Below are positions 18,597 to 27,569 of a DNA stretch of 64,000 bases, piece by piece; position 1 is the first letter of the stretch; each line of letters opens with the position of its first letter. The notes under the pieces were generated by a model. It worked only from the letters and a program-made list of their open reading frames with translations. It had not been told where the DNA came from and made no database searches. Origin of the DNA: Thalassotalea piscium (GTDB lineage Bacteria; Pseudomonadota; Gammaproteobacteria; Enterobacterales; Alteromonadaceae); assembly GCF_030295935.1 (NCBI RefSeq), contig NZ_AP027362.1:2790001-2854000 (forward strand), in the 5' to 3' direction. A program made the translations under genes and the position numbers.

Positions 18597-20252
18597 ATGA
18601 AAAAAACAACTCTTGCAATGGCATTGCTTGTTGCAACAACGGCACTCAGTGCTTGTAAAGATGCCCCAACATCAACTTCAAGCCCTGCACCTACACTAAC
18701 ACCTGAATATAATGATAAATTAGATATATACCAAACCATTAAGCTTACAACAGATTTAAGCCACTTAACTCAAGATCAACATCAAATGTTAGGTTTGCTA
18801 ATTGAAGCCTCTGACATCATGGATAATTTATTTTGGCAGCAAGCTTTTGGTAAAGACAAAGATGCTTTTCTTGCTGGTATACAAGATGAAAAAGTTCGTG
18901 AATTTACCAAAATCAATTATGGTCCTTGGGACAGGCTAAATGGTGATAAAGCGTTTTTAACCAATACAGCACCAAAACATGCAGGTGCACAGTTTTATCC
19001 TGCAGATATGACTAAAGCAGAGTTTGAAGCAAGTGAACTAGATGATAAGAAAGGCCTATACAGTCTGATAAAACGTAATCAGCAAGGTGAATTAATTTCT
19101 GTCGCATACTCAGAAGCCTACAGCGATGAACTTAACCGTGCAGCAGTCATTCTTGAAAAAGCATCTACATTAGCTAAAGACAAAGAATTTGCTAACTATT
19201 TAGCTTTACGAGCAAAAGCGCTTCGTGATGATAATTATCAAGCGTCTGATCTTGCTTGGATGGATATGAAAAGCAATCAAATTGATGTTGTTATTGGTCC
19301 TATTGAAACCTATGAAGACCAGCTATTTGGTTACCGCGCAGCATTCGAGTCATACGTGTTAATTAAAGATATGGCATGGAGCGAAAAGCTTGCTAAATAC
19401 GCCGCCTTTTTACCTGAGCTTCAAAAAGGTTTACCCGTTGCTAAGAAATATAAAGCAGAAGTGCCTGGTTCAGATGCTGATTTAAATGCTTACGATGTAA
19501 TTTATTACTCAGGACATGCTAATGCTGGCGGTAAAACAATTGCAATTAATTTACCAAACGATGAGCAAGTACAACTAGAAAAAGGAACTCGTAGGTTACA
19601 ACTAAAAAATGCGATGCGTGCAAAATATGATGCAATTCTTGCTCCGATCGCTGAGACATTAATTGTTCCTGAGCAGCGTAAAAATGTAACTTTTAATGCG
19701 TTTTTTGCTAATACTATGTTTCATGAAGTTGCACACGGATTAGGAATAAAAAACACTATTAATGATAAGGGAACAGTTCGCCAAGCATTGAAAGAGCACG
19801 CTTCAGCTCTAGAAGAAGGTAAAGCTGATATTTTAGGTTTATACATGATCAGCCAACTGCTAGAAAAAGGTGAAATTGATGAAGGTGTTCTAGCTGATTA
19901 TTACACTACGTTCTTGGCAGGCATTTTTCGTTCAGTAAGATTTGGTGCAAGTTCTGCTCATGGTAAAGCAAATATGGTTAGGTTTAATTATTTTGCTGAT
20001 CATGGGGCCTTTGATCGCAACGAAGAAGGTTTATACAGCGTAAACATGGACAAAATGGGTGAAGCAATTGATTCACTTTCTGCACTTATTCTCGAGCTGC
20101 AAGGTAATGGTGATTACCAAGGCGTGGCAAACTTAGTTAACGATAGTGGCTATATAGGCGATACATTAGCACAAGATTTAGAGAAATTATCACAAGCTGA
20201 TATTCCGGTAGACATTGTATTTGAACAAGGAAAAAAAGTTTTAGGACTATAA
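18597..20252 (+). CDS. M49-like (dipeptidyl-peptidase III family) metallopeptidase lipoprotein
   Basis: A 551-residue protein with a lipoprotein signal (ALLVATTALSAC, lipidated Cys at about 20). It is probably periplasmic or membrane-anchored. The zinc site is HEVAHGLG followed about 30 residues later by EEGKADILGLYM, the paired HExxH and EExKAD arrangement of bacterial proteins related to peptidase M49. Classical DPP III has a six-residue HELLGH motif, whereas this has the standard HExxH spacing. Substrate and cleavage mode are unknown. It has its own terminator and no obvious operon partner. Confidence 0.75.
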   Translation: MKKTTLAMALLVATTALSACKDAPTSTSSPAPTLTPEYNDKLDIYQTIKLTTDLSHLTQDQHQMLGLLIEASDIMDNLFWQQAFGKDKDAFLAGIQDEKVREFTKINYGPWDRLNGDKAFLTNTAPKHAGAQFYPADMTKAEFEASELDDKKGLYSLIKRNQQGELISVAYSEAYSDELNRAAVILEKASTLAKDKEFANYLALRAKALRDDNYQASDLAWMDMKSNQIDVVIGPIETYEDQLFGYRAAFESYVLIKDMAWSEKLAKYAAFLPELQKGLPVAKKYKAEVPGSDADLNAYDVIYYSGHANAGGKTIAINLPNDEQVQLEKGTRRLQLKNAMRAKYDAILAPIAETLIVPEQRKNVTFNAFFANTMFHEVAHGLGIKNTINDKGTVRQALKEHASALEEGKADILGLYMISQLLEKGEIDEGVLADYYTTFLAGIFRSVRFGASSAHGKANMVRFNYFADHGAFDRNEEGLYSVNMDKMGEAIDSLSALILELQGNGDYQGVANLVNDSGYIGDTLAQDLEKLSQADIPVDIVFEQGKKVLGL

Positions 20253-20281
20253 TTTAACTAAGCTTAAATTTCACAAAATAT

Positions 20282-20319
20282 AGCCCAAGGTGCAATGTTA
20301 ACGCCATTGGGCTTTTTTA
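20282..20319 (+). terminator. intrinsic terminator after the M49-like gene
   Basis: Stem agcccaa (20282-20288) pairs with ttgggct (20307-20313), followed by a T-run, about 30 bases after the stop codon. Confidence 0.88.
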
Positions 20320-20406
20320 TTTTTAGCTTTTAACGTGGTTATTTTGTTTTTTACTATAATTAATTTAACGCTAACCGGGTTAAATTAATTATGGGTAAAG
20401 CATATT

Positions 20407-20618
20407 ATGCCAATTTCATTAATTAAGCTGTCTATTTTATACGCAGGAAAAACAGTCAAATACAAGGTATTTATTTTTATAACTAGTTGTTCAGGACAAT
20501 AAAGCTCCTGCATTGTCCACATAAGCTACATTCATGTAGCGATAATTATAAAATAAATAACGAAGTAGTTGATTGTTTTAGCCAGTAGAAATGATCACAT
20601 AGTTAGTAAGATTGGTAT
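20407..20618. repeat. dispersed miniature inverted-repeat element, copy 2 (212-bp form)
   Basis: The ends are atgccaatttcattaattaa and, read inward on the minus strand, ataccaatcttactaactat. The two arms are largely complementary over their length. It includes the extra 50-bp module at 20493-20542, with hairpins ggacaat/attgtcc and gctacat/atgtagc. The right end directly abuts the decayed solute-binding-protein gene. Confidence 0.85.
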
Positions 20619-21277
20619 TACACTCGATGGTTAGTCTTAAGTTTATTATTTTCTTATTCAAGTATTGCCAATGCACAAGAGGTTACTGCCTCTACTGAGC
20701 TGCTTAGCCCTTATCAGGTATTAGATGAAGAAAATCAACTCACGGGCTTCTCTACCGCTGCAGTTAACGCACTTGTGAGTTGTATTAACGACATCCTTAC
20801 GATTGAAGTGTTAACTTGCAAGCGCGCTTATCGTGATGTTCAACAAAACAAAAATACACTAATATTTTATATTTATCGAGGGCCAAGCCGTGAGCAGCAA
20901 TTTGAGTGGATCGGACAGCTTGACGACAATATTCATAATTTTTATGCATTAAGAAGTAATCAGTCAGTCCATTGTTATTCTGAAGAAGCAAGTCAAAAAT
21001 TAATAACCGCTGTCGTCGTAAACTCGTATGAAGATGCTGCGCTAACAGAGCGAGGCTACAAAAACCTTGTTCGTGTAAGCAGGGAAATCTACAGATGATC
21101 TTATTAAGCTTTTTCCAATTTCAAATTGGGGAGGTGGCCTTTATACAGCTATGAATAAAGAAAGCGATGAGGAAATGGTATTAACAATATAGGCAAGCAT
21201 ACTGAACACTGATGAACAAAGGTGTTATCAAAAAGCTCAAAAAAGAGTATTTTAATTTTAACTACATCGCCCCTTAA
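20619..21277 (+). pseudogene. decayed extracellular solute-binding protein (family 3-like)
   Basis: A reading frame with no start codon opens at the end of the repeat. It reads a signal-peptide-like WLVLSLLFSYSSIANAQE, then LLSPYQVLDEENQLTGFSTAAVNALV and FYIYRGPSREQQFEWIGQL, and runs to a stop at 21096-21098. Homologous sequence resumes in other frames: DDLIKLF near 21103, GLYTAMNKESDEEMVL to about 21185, and KGVIKKLKKEYFN near 21227-21257. The middle lobe is missing. At least two frameshifts, an internal deletion and the lost start make this a clear pseudogene. The intact relatives are periplasmic amino-acid-binding-like proteins (SBP_bac_3); that assignment is by pattern memory. Confidence 0.8.
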
Positions 21278-21293
21278 TAAGGGACTAATTAAA

Positions 21294-21719
21294 TTAGTTA
21301 GTCTCTAAAAAGGCAAAAGCTGTTGAAAAAGCCTCTTCTTGAAACTTCTTTAAACCTGTATCTCGAAAATCAATATTAACTTGTGTTTTCGCCCACGCAG
21401 ATTTGATGTAGGTACTTGATACAATACTAACACTCATATCATCAATCAATTGTATTGCTGCTTCTAATTTAAAGCCAACAGGGCCACCAGAAAACTTACC
21501 TTTAAGTGCGCGCCCTTTAATAACAACATGATCAATCTTATAATCACTTAACAGTTTAGCAAAAGTAAATTGAAACCTTTTTACTTGCTCTGCATCACCT
21601 GCATCGTCGATACTAATTTTAGGTACACGAATATGTGGAATATCATAAAGACCATTTTCGCGTGTCATCACACAAATTATCGCATCGTTACCTTTTAACT
21701 CTACACCACAAACTCTCAT
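21294..21719 (-). CDS. DUF3010 family protein
   Basis: A 141-residue soluble protein starting MRVCGVELKGNDAIICVM, with the conserved central run VVIKGRALKGKFSGGPVGFKLEAAIQ. These match the DUF3010 family of uncharacterised gammaproteobacterial proteins. The opening and layout resemble an RNase H-like fold, but I cannot assign catalytic residues or a function. It is isolated between a pseudogene and a repeat element. Confidence 0.8.
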   Translation of the reverse strand: MRVCGVELKGNDAIICVMTRENGLYDIPHIRVPKISIDDAGDAEQVKRFQFTFAKLLSDYKIDHVVIKGRALKGKFSGGPVGFKLEAAIQLIDDMSVSIVSSTYIKSAWAKTQVNIDFRDTGLKKFQEEAFSTAFAFLETN

Positions 21720-21757
21720 TCTTTGCCTCTTTGTATTTATCTATCCTAACTAGGTTA

Positions 21758-21919
21758 ATACCAATCTCACTAATTATGTGATCATTTCTACTTGTTAAAA
21801 CAATCAACTACTGCGTTATTTATTTTATAATTAGAACAACTAGTTATGAAAATAAATGTCTTGTATTTGACTGTTTTCACTGCGTATAAAATAGATCACT
21901 TATTTAATGAAACTGGTAT
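21758..21919. repeat. dispersed miniature inverted-repeat element, copy 3 (162-bp form)
   Basis: Inverted orientation relative to the copy at 26501: it begins ataccaatctcactaattat and ends taatgaaactggtat. It lacks the 50-bp module; the tip reads aattagaacaactagtt. The arms are nearly complementary throughout, so a transcript would fold into one long hairpin. Confidence 0.88.
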
Positions 21920-21982
21920 AAGATCTATTTATCCCTATTTACTATAAGTAGATTATACGTAAGAACGACGTTGACTACAGCG

Positions 21983-22222
21983 TTAATTACTTTCTTTTTT
22001 GAGTTTAATGATTAAATCTATATGCGGTATGAGCTCTTCAATTTCACGAATATGGCCTCTCAGCGAAAGCCACTGAGTTAATTCAAGCTTTCCTGAGTCA
22101 AGAATAGCTCTTTTTAATTCACTTACTAGTGAGTTGCCATCGCTTTGCTCAATAAACTCATTAATACGCAGCAAGTCATCTAAATCTGCTTGGGATAAAA
22201 TATTTACTTCTGTATTAGCCAT
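21983..22222 (-). CDS. small hypothetical acidic protein
   Basis: A 79-residue protein starting MANTEVNILSQADLDDLLRINEFIEQSD, with predicted helices and no membrane segment or known motif. I use the ATG at 22222 because AAGGCGAG precedes it at 8 bases; the frame extends to 22249 but without a better start. I do not recognise the family. It is probably real given the ribosome-binding site and ordinary amino-acid composition. Confidence 0.6.
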   Translation of the reverse strand: MANTEVNILSQADLDDLLRINEFIEQSDGNSLVSELKRAILDSGKLELTQWLSLRGHIREIEELIPHIDLIIKLKKESN

Positions 22223-22338
22223 TAACCATACTCGCCTTAAAAAGAACAACAGCTAAAAGTATAGTGTTAAATTTCAGTTTTACCTCTTTAAATTCTACAT
22301 TTTTAACACGCTAAGCTGTGCAAAAAAGAGGACTAACC

Positions 22339-22610
22339 CTAGGGGCTATTGATCTTTCAGTTTATAGCTCTGTTGTACTTGAATAAGGTGTCAATCGAGG
22401 CGCTTAATGTAATATTTGGTTGTTCAAAATGCACATTAAGCAACAAAGAGTGACCCTTTTTCAAGACAACCCAAAGGGCTATGGTTGTTTTTTAACCTAA
22501 CTACGTTAAAAAATCGTTAAGGTAGAATTACTACATCGCACTATTTTCGCCTTGTTATCTTAAAAAATAGCCTATAGCAGAGCCTAAAAGGAAAGATCAA
22601 CAGCCCCTAG
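22339..22610. repeat. inverted-repeat element with 20-base ends (possible MITE)
   Basis: The left end ctaggggctattgatctttc (22339-22358) and the right end gaaagatcaacagcccctag (22591-22610) are inverted repeats matching at 19 of 20 positions. The interior (about 230 bp) has no coding frame of note. A TA at each edge would fit a TA target duplication. It is unrelated to the ATACCA family. The right end overlaps the stop codon of the GNAT gene. It accounts for most of the gene-free 22250-22606 stretch. Confidence 0.78.
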
Positions 22611-23092
22611 TTTTTTTGAGCAAATTCATTTAGTGTTTTTCCTGACATTCTATAGCCAATCCATTCGTTTTGAGGCTCTGCACCTAACGATTCATAAAAT
22701 TCTCTAGAGGGAGTGTTCCAATCTAAACAACTCCACTCAAAACGACCACACCCTTTATCAACAGCTATTTGCGCCAATTTTTTCAATAGTGCAATACCAG
22801 CTCCCTTACCTCGATGCTCTAAAGATACATACAAATCTTCTAGATAAAGCCCTGGCTTGGCAAGCCAAGTTGAGTAATTATAAAAATATACTGAAAAGCC
22901 AATAGCTTCCCCATTAAGCTCACAAATAAGTCCATACACACCACTGTGCTTACTAAACATACTTTCTTTGATGGTGTCTGTAGTTGCTAGCACTTCATGC
23001 TCTGCTTTTTCATAAATAGCTAACTCACGAATAAAATACAAAATAATATCGCAATCATTTTCCGTTGCTTGGCGTATTGTTAATTGAGACAT
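22607..23092 (-). CDS. GNAT family N-acetyltransferase (diamine acetyltransferase-like)
   Basis: A 161-residue acetyl-CoA-dependent transferase. The acetyl-CoA-binding motif is YLEDLYVSLEHRGKGAGIALLKKLA (R/Q-x-x-G-x-G/A), followed by CGRFEWSCLDWNTPSREFYESLGA. That pattern is typical of the spermidine/spermine and thialysine acetyltransferase-like group. The true substrate is not determinable. The stop TAG (22609-22607 on the minus strand) lies inside the terminal inverted repeat of the neighbouring element, so the last residues may have been altered by its insertion. Confidence 0.85.
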   Translation of the reverse strand: MSQLTIRQATENDCDIILYFIRELAIYEKAEHEVLATTDTIKESMFSKHSGVYGLICELNGEAIGFSVYFYNYSTWLAKPGLYLEDLYVSLEHRGKGAGIALLKKLAQIAVDKGCGRFEWSCLDWNTPSREFYESLGAEPQNEWIGYRMSGKTLNEFAQKN

Positions 23093-23335
23093 AAATAATT
23101 CCTTAAAACTTCTTAGCTGTGCAATTTAACGCTATTTAAGTGTAAAAGGAAGAACTCGCTCACTGCTTAATACCAATCTTTTCGTTATAATGTAGTGAGT
23201 TAATAATAAGAATATTGGATAACATCGACAAACTCGCCAATGTTATCCAAACCAACAAACCTAAATGTTGCGTAGAACTGAACTAATGTATAGTCTGACG
23301 CTCTATTAATGTGCGACTTAATATAAGGAAAACCT

Positions 23336-24844
23336 GTGTTTAAATTATTCTCACTACTACCACTGTTGACACTGCCACTCTTAGTAAGCCCTTCATTCGC
23401 TGCTCCGGTTAGTGATCTTGCTGATAAAACAGCTGAATATGCTGTGGCTACTTATACTGAATCGATGGTGAAAAGTTTAGCTGAGCTCGTTAAACACAAT
23501 ACGGTTGCTCAAGAAGGCATTGCCTCTACCGAAAACCCCGCACATATAGCATTTAAAGCCGAATTGGAAAAACAAGCCAAGAACTTAGGATTAGACTTTA
23601 CTGATCACGGTTATATTGTTGTTATCGGTTTAGGAGACAATAAGGAGCGCGTCGGTATAATCACCCACGGTGACATTCAACCTGTCAATCCAAGTAAGTG
23701 GGCTAAATCACCTTTCGAATTAGATACTACTACCGAGCCTGGCAAATTAATCGCTCGTGGAACTGAAGACGACAAGGGTCCTATTTCAACAGCATTATTC
23801 GCAATGAAAGCCATAAAAGATAAAGGTATTCAACTCAATAAACGCCTCGAATTATATGTATATATGGCGGAAGAGTCTGATTGGGGGCCTTTACAAGAAT
23901 ATGTTAACAATAATGAGCTACCGCAAACTAACATCACTATTGATGCTTCATATCCGGTTGTAACCGCAGAAAAAGGCTATGGAACGTTAAAAATAGCCTT
24001 TAACAAGCAAAAACCGCCTACTATTGGGGCTTATCTTAGCCATTTTGAGGGTGGATATTTTGGCAGCCAAATACCTGAAGATGCCAAAGCCGTTATTGAA
24101 AATGCAACTGTTCAACTACTAAATTCTTTAATGAATAAAGCGCAAACTTACCATGACGGCATTAACTTTAATTTTGAATTAAAAGCTAAGCAATTAGTCA
24201 TTACCGCATTAGGTAAATCAGCTCATTCATCAGAGCCGGAAGGCGGCGTAAATGCCATACCGTACCTAGCTGATTTACTTTCAGATACTCGTTGGGACAA
24301 TAACGGAGCAGGCACTCTTGTTAACTTTATTAATGACAATATAGGCTTAGGCTTAGAAGGTAAAAAATTCGGTAAAATAGCTTACCATGATGATTTTATG
24401 GGCCCAATGACCGTATCCCCCACAGTAATTAAACAGCACGATAGTAATATTGAGTTAAACATTAATATTCGTCGCCCTAAAGGTAAAACTGCGCAGCAAT
24501 TACGCAGTGAAATTACCGACACGATCGCTAAGTGGAAACTCAATAATTTAGCTGACATTACCGAGCTAGATCATTACATTGGTGAACCATTTGTACAAAA
24601 TGATGCGCCACACATCTATACGCTGCTAAATGTTTTTTCAAAATACACCGGAATAAAAGATGCTAAGCCAGTTTCTATTGGCGGTGGCACTAACTCTCGT
24701 CTGTTTCCTAACGCAGTGTCGTTTGGCCCCTCAATGCCAAACACTATTTATACTGGCCACTCAGAGCATGAGTTTATTACCATGAAGCAATTTATTCTTA
24801 ATTTAAAAATGTATACCGCAGTAATGGTAGAGTTGGCTCAATAG
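23336..24844 (+). CDS. periplasmic M20 family dipeptidase
   Basis: A 502-residue exported metallopeptidase. It starts at GTG (23336), preceded by AAGGA, and has a signal peptide to about residue 22 (LVSPSFAA). M20 landmarks are GIITHGDIQPV (metal His), ARGTEDDKGP (bridging Asp), YMAEESDWG (Glu pair) and the KSAHSSEPEGG dimerisation-domain segment. GGGTNSRLFPN and YTGHSEHEF carry the last metal His. It resembles PepV/carboxypeptidase-type dipeptidases. Likely role: peptide degradation in the periplasm. The next gene starts 26 bases downstream, so it may be the first gene of a three-gene unit. Confidence 0.88.
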   Translation: MFKLFSLLPLLTLPLLVSPSFAAPVSDLADKTAEYAVATYTESMVKSLAELVKHNTVAQEGIASTENPAHIAFKAELEKQAKNLGLDFTDHGYIVVIGLGDNKERVGIITHGDIQPVNPSKWAKSPFELDTTTEPGKLIARGTEDDKGPISTALFAMKAIKDKGIQLNKRLELYVYMAEESDWGPLQEYVNNNELPQTNITIDASYPVVTAEKGYGTLKIAFNKQKPPTIGAYLSHFEGGYFGSQIPEDAKAVIENATVQLLNSLMNKAQTYHDGINFNFELKAKQLVITALGKSAHSSEPEGGVNAIPYLADLLSDTRWDNNGAGTLVNFINDNIGLGLEGKKFGKIAYHDDFMGPMTVSPTVIKQHDSNIELNINIRRPKGKTAQQLRSEITDTIAKWKLNNLADITELDHYIGEPFVQNDAPHIYTLLNVFSKYTGIKDAKPVSIGGGTNSRLFPNAVSFGPSMPNTIYTGHSEHEFITMKQFILNLKMYTAVMVELAQ

Positions 24845-24870
24845 AACTTAGCAAAATAGGTATAATTTTT

Positions 24871-25596
24871 ATGAAAAAAGTATGTGTGGTTACTGGCGGT
24901 AGTTCAGGCATTGGCCTAAGTATTGTTAAGTTATTTTTAAACAATAACTATCACGTTTTCAACTTAGATCGAAACCCCAGTAACTTTGGTAAATTCTGCT
25001 ATTGCGACATAACCTGTCATCAACAAGTGACGCAAATCATTACTGAAATAGCTGAACACCACACTATTGATGTGTTAGTTTCCAACGCTGGCATTCACTT
25101 TTCTGCTAATATTGAGAACACTAGCGAAGATGACCTTATCAACGTTTTTAACATCAATGTTAAAGGTGCGTATTCAGCAGTAAAAGCCGTACTTCCCTCA
25201 ATGAAAGCACAAAAAAATGGCGCTATTGTAATTATTGCGTCTGACCAAGCCTTAGTAGCAAAACATAACTCATTTGCCTATAACCTTAGTAAAAGTGCAT
25301 TAGCCTCACTGGCAAAAACAACTGCTTTAGATTACGCCCCATTTAATATCAGAGCCAATGCTATTTGCCCAGGCACTATCGAAACACCACTTTATCATCA
25401 AGCCATTAATAATTACTGTGAACATTCTGGTGCCAATAAAGACCTAGTGCACCAAGAAGAAGCCGCATTACAGCCTTTAAACCGTTTGGGGCAGCCTGAA
25501 GAAGTTGCCCAATTAGCATTGTTTTTAGCGTCAGACAAAGCAACATTTATCACTGGCAGCCTGCAAGTTATCGATGGCGGTTATACCGTACAATAA
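24871..25596 (+). CDS. SDR family NAD(P)-dependent oxidoreductase
   Basis: A 241-residue classical short-chain dehydrogenase. It shows the TGGSSGIG nucleotide-binding motif at residues 8-15, the NAG motif (VSNAGIH), a catalytic Ser in IVIIASDQA, and YNLSKSA (Tyr-x-x-x-Lys). The ending GSLQVIDGGYTVQ is typical. Its neighbour is an amidohydrolase of the lactonase type, so a sugar dehydrogenase (for example on L-fucose or a similar sugar) is plausible but inferred. It is followed by the lactonase-like gene after 18 bases. Confidence 0.85.
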   Translation: MKKVCVVTGGSSGIGLSIVKLFLNNNYHVFNLDRNPSNFGKFCYCDITCHQQVTQIITEIAEHHTIDVLVSNAGIHFSANIENTSEDDLINVFNINVKGAYSAVKAVLPSMKAQKNGAIVIIASDQALVAKHNSFAYNLSKSALASLAKTTALDYAPFNIRANAICPGTIETPLYHQAINNYCEHSGANKDLVHQEEAALQPLNRLGQPEEVAQLALFLASDKATFITGSLQVIDGGYTVQ

Positions 25597-25614
25597 TACG
25601 AGTCACTCACTAAA

Positions 25615-26472
25615 ATGAAGATAATCGATAGTCACGTTCACTTTTTTGACCTAGCACACGGTGACTATCACTGGCTTAAACCCGAAACCCCACCTTTCTG
25701 GCCAGACAAACAAGTTATTAATAAAAGCTTTACTGAGCACGATTTAGTGTTACTCAATCCATTAACAATTGGTGGCTTTGTTCATATTGAAGCAGGTTAT
25801 AATAACCAAGCTCCTTGGCAAGAAATTTCATGGTTAGAGCAAAGCTGCCAGTTGCCCTTTCGCAGCATTGCTAACATTAACTTAACTTTACCAAGCAACG
25901 AATTTCAACAACAAATAAAAAAGCTAATAACCTACCCCTCAGTAGTGGGTTGTCGACATATATTAGACCAACACGCCTTAGCACTCCTGACAAATAAACA
26001 AGTAAAAAATAACTTTGGGGTATTAAATCAGCAGTCATTAAATTTTGAAGTACAAATGCATTTTTCAGATCATCAGGCTGTTAATGCTTTACAAGCAGTG
26101 ATCATTAACAACCCTCGAATTAATTTTATTATTAATCATGCAGGGTTACCCATAGCACAAGAGTACAATGACTCAATTGTTGCATTATGGCGCCAAGGAC
26201 TAGCGATAGTTGCTCAACAACAGAATGTTGCAATTAAGTGCTCTGGCTGGGAGATGCTTGAACGTAACTATAACGAAAACATCTGCAAAGAAATAATAGA
26301 GTACTGTCTTACGCTTTTTGGTGCTAACAGAGTAATGATCAGCAGTAACTTTCCTTTAACTTTATTCAGCCACAGCTATCAAGATTATTGGAACATGATC
26401 ATCAGAACAAATATTAAAAATCTTCAGTGCTTACTGCATGACAATAGCCAGCACTGGTATAGCTTTACATAA
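25615..26472 (+). CDS. amidohydrolase family protein (sugar lactonase-like, COG3618 type)
   Basis: A 285-residue TIM-barrel hydrolase starting MKIIDSHVHFFD (metal His-x-His). It continues with GGFVHIEAGY, VVGCRHIL, FIINHAGLP and a C-terminal RVMISSNFPL segment, where the usual GSDFP Asp appears as SNF. These features match the L-fuconolactonase / 2-pyrone-dicarboxylate lactonase group. The Asn in place of the catalytic Asp is notable and may alter activity. It probably forms an operon with the SDR gene before it and hydrolyses the lactone that enzyme would make. Confidence 0.75.
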   Translation: MKIIDSHVHFFDLAHGDYHWLKPETPPFWPDKQVINKSFTEHDLVLLNPLTIGGFVHIEAGYNNQAPWQEISWLEQSCQLPFRSIANINLTLPSNEFQQQIKKLITYPSVVGCRHILDQHALALLTNKQVKNNFGVLNQQSLNFEVQMHFSDHQAVNALQAVIINNPRINFIINHAGLPIAQEYNDSIVALWRQGLAIVAQQQNVAIKCSGWEMLERNYNENICKEIIEYCLTLFGANRVMISSNFPLTLFSHSYQDYWNMIIRTNIKNLQCLLHDNSQHWYSFT

Positions 26473-26500
26473 AAACCTAATTTTTAGAAATATTATTCTA

Positions 26501-26662
26501 ATACCAGTTTCATTAATTAAGTGATCTATTTTATACGCAGTGAAAACAGTCAAATACAAGGCATTTATTTTTATAACTAGTTGTTCTAATTATAAAATAA
26601 ATAACGCAGTAGTTGACTGTTTTAGCCAGTAGAAATAATCACATAGTTAGTGAGATTGGTAT
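26501..26662. repeat. dispersed miniature inverted-repeat element, copy 4 (162-bp form)
   Basis: Begins ataccagtttcattaattaa and ends agttagtgagattggtat. The arms pair along most of their length, with tip aactagttgttctaattata. There is no 50-bp module. It sits between the lactonase-like gene and the Lrp-type regulator. Confidence 0.9.
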
Positions 26663-26736
26663 AACATACCTGTTGCATGCAAATTCAAAAACTGAAATAG
26701 TAGATAAACAAGAATATAGAGTACAAAAAAGCCATT

Positions 26737-27198
26737 ATGGATAAATTCGATAAACACATACTCAGTATACTTCAACAAGACTGCACGGCTGCAGTAAGTG
26801 AAGTAGCAGCACAAGTCGGCCTTTCAACCACACCATGTTGGCGCCGTATTCAAGCAATGGAAAAGTCAGGTGTTATTCGAGGTCGGGTTGCGTTAACCAA
26901 TGCAGAAATGCTTAATGTTGGCTTAACGGTTTTCGTTATTATTAGAACCAACCAACATAACCCAGACTGGCTAAATACTTTTGCAAAAATAGCCGATGAA
27001 TTTCAAGAAATAATCGAGTTTTATCGCATGAGTGGCGACGTAGACTATCTACTAAAAGTAGTAGTACCCGACATGAAAGCTTATGATCACTTTTATAAAA
27101 AGTTAATCGACAAAGCTAGCTTTGCAGACATAAGTTCAAGCTTTGCGATGGAAGAAATTAAATACACCACCGCATTACCTGTTGATTACTTACCGTAG
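26737..27198 (+). CDS. Lrp/AsnC family transcriptional regulator
   Basis: A 153-residue regulator. An N-terminal winged helix-turn-helix (DKFDKHILSILQQDCTAAVSEVAAQVGLSTTPCWRRIQAMEKSGVI) is followed by a RAM effector-binding domain (VFVIIRTNQH, EFYRMSGDVDYLLKVVV). This is the local-type AsnC architecture. Effector and targets are unknown; it lies between the SDR/lactonase pair and the dehydratase/aldolase pair and could regulate either. It ends 4 bases from the convergent yajD-like gene. Confidence 0.93.
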   Translation: MDKFDKHILSILQQDCTAAVSEVAAQVGLSTTPCWRRIQAMEKSGVIRGRVALTNAEMLNVGLTVFVIIRTNQHNPDWLNTFAKIADEFQEIIEFYRMSGDVDYLLKVVVPDMKAYDHFYKKLIDKASFADISSSFAMEEIKYTTALPVDYLP

Positions 27199-27202
27199 CT
27201 CA

Positions 27203-27547
27203 CTACTTTTTCATTAACGACTTTAACTCTGCAAACGGGTTATAAGTAGCGGTATCTTGATTACTATCGCCTGCTTTTATTTCCGTTTTATACTGTGCAT
27301 GATCTGTATATTTCGCATGCTCATTATCATGACAGTATATGCATAACAATTCCCAATTGCTGCCATCATTAGGGTTGTTTGTGTGGTCATGATCAACATG
27401 ATGAACAGTTAACTCTTTTAAATTTGAATAGACAAATTCACGCGCACAGCGTCCACAAATCCATGGATAAAGCTTCAGCGCTTTATCTCGATAGCCCTGC
27501 TCTTTTTGTTTATAATTGGCACTTGTGCCAAACTTATCTGAAGCCAT
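27203..27547 (-). CDS. yajD: YajD family HNH nuclease
   Basis: A 114-residue HNH-endonuclease-fold protein. The motif is HHVDHDHTNNPNDGSNWELLC with YCHDNEH, plus zinc cysteines CGRC and CIYC. The N-terminus SANYKQKEQGYRDKALKLYPWICGRC is typical of YajD. Its function in cells is not established. It is convergent with the Lrp-type gene and 22 bases downstream of the enolase-superfamily gene on the same strand. Confidence 0.9.
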   Translation of the reverse strand: MASDKFGTSANYKQKEQGYRDKALKLYPWICGRCAREFVYSNLKELTVHHVDHDHTNNPNDGSNWELLCIYCHDNEHAKYTDHAQYKTEIKAGDSNQDTATYNPFAELKSLMKK

Positions 27548-27569
27548 ATTATTCTCTTTTGTTAAACCT

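Noticed and set aside
23161-23210. Possible extra copy of the palindromic element (taataccaatct near 23168)
   Set aside because: Only about ten terminal bases match and there is no opposite arm; too short to call.
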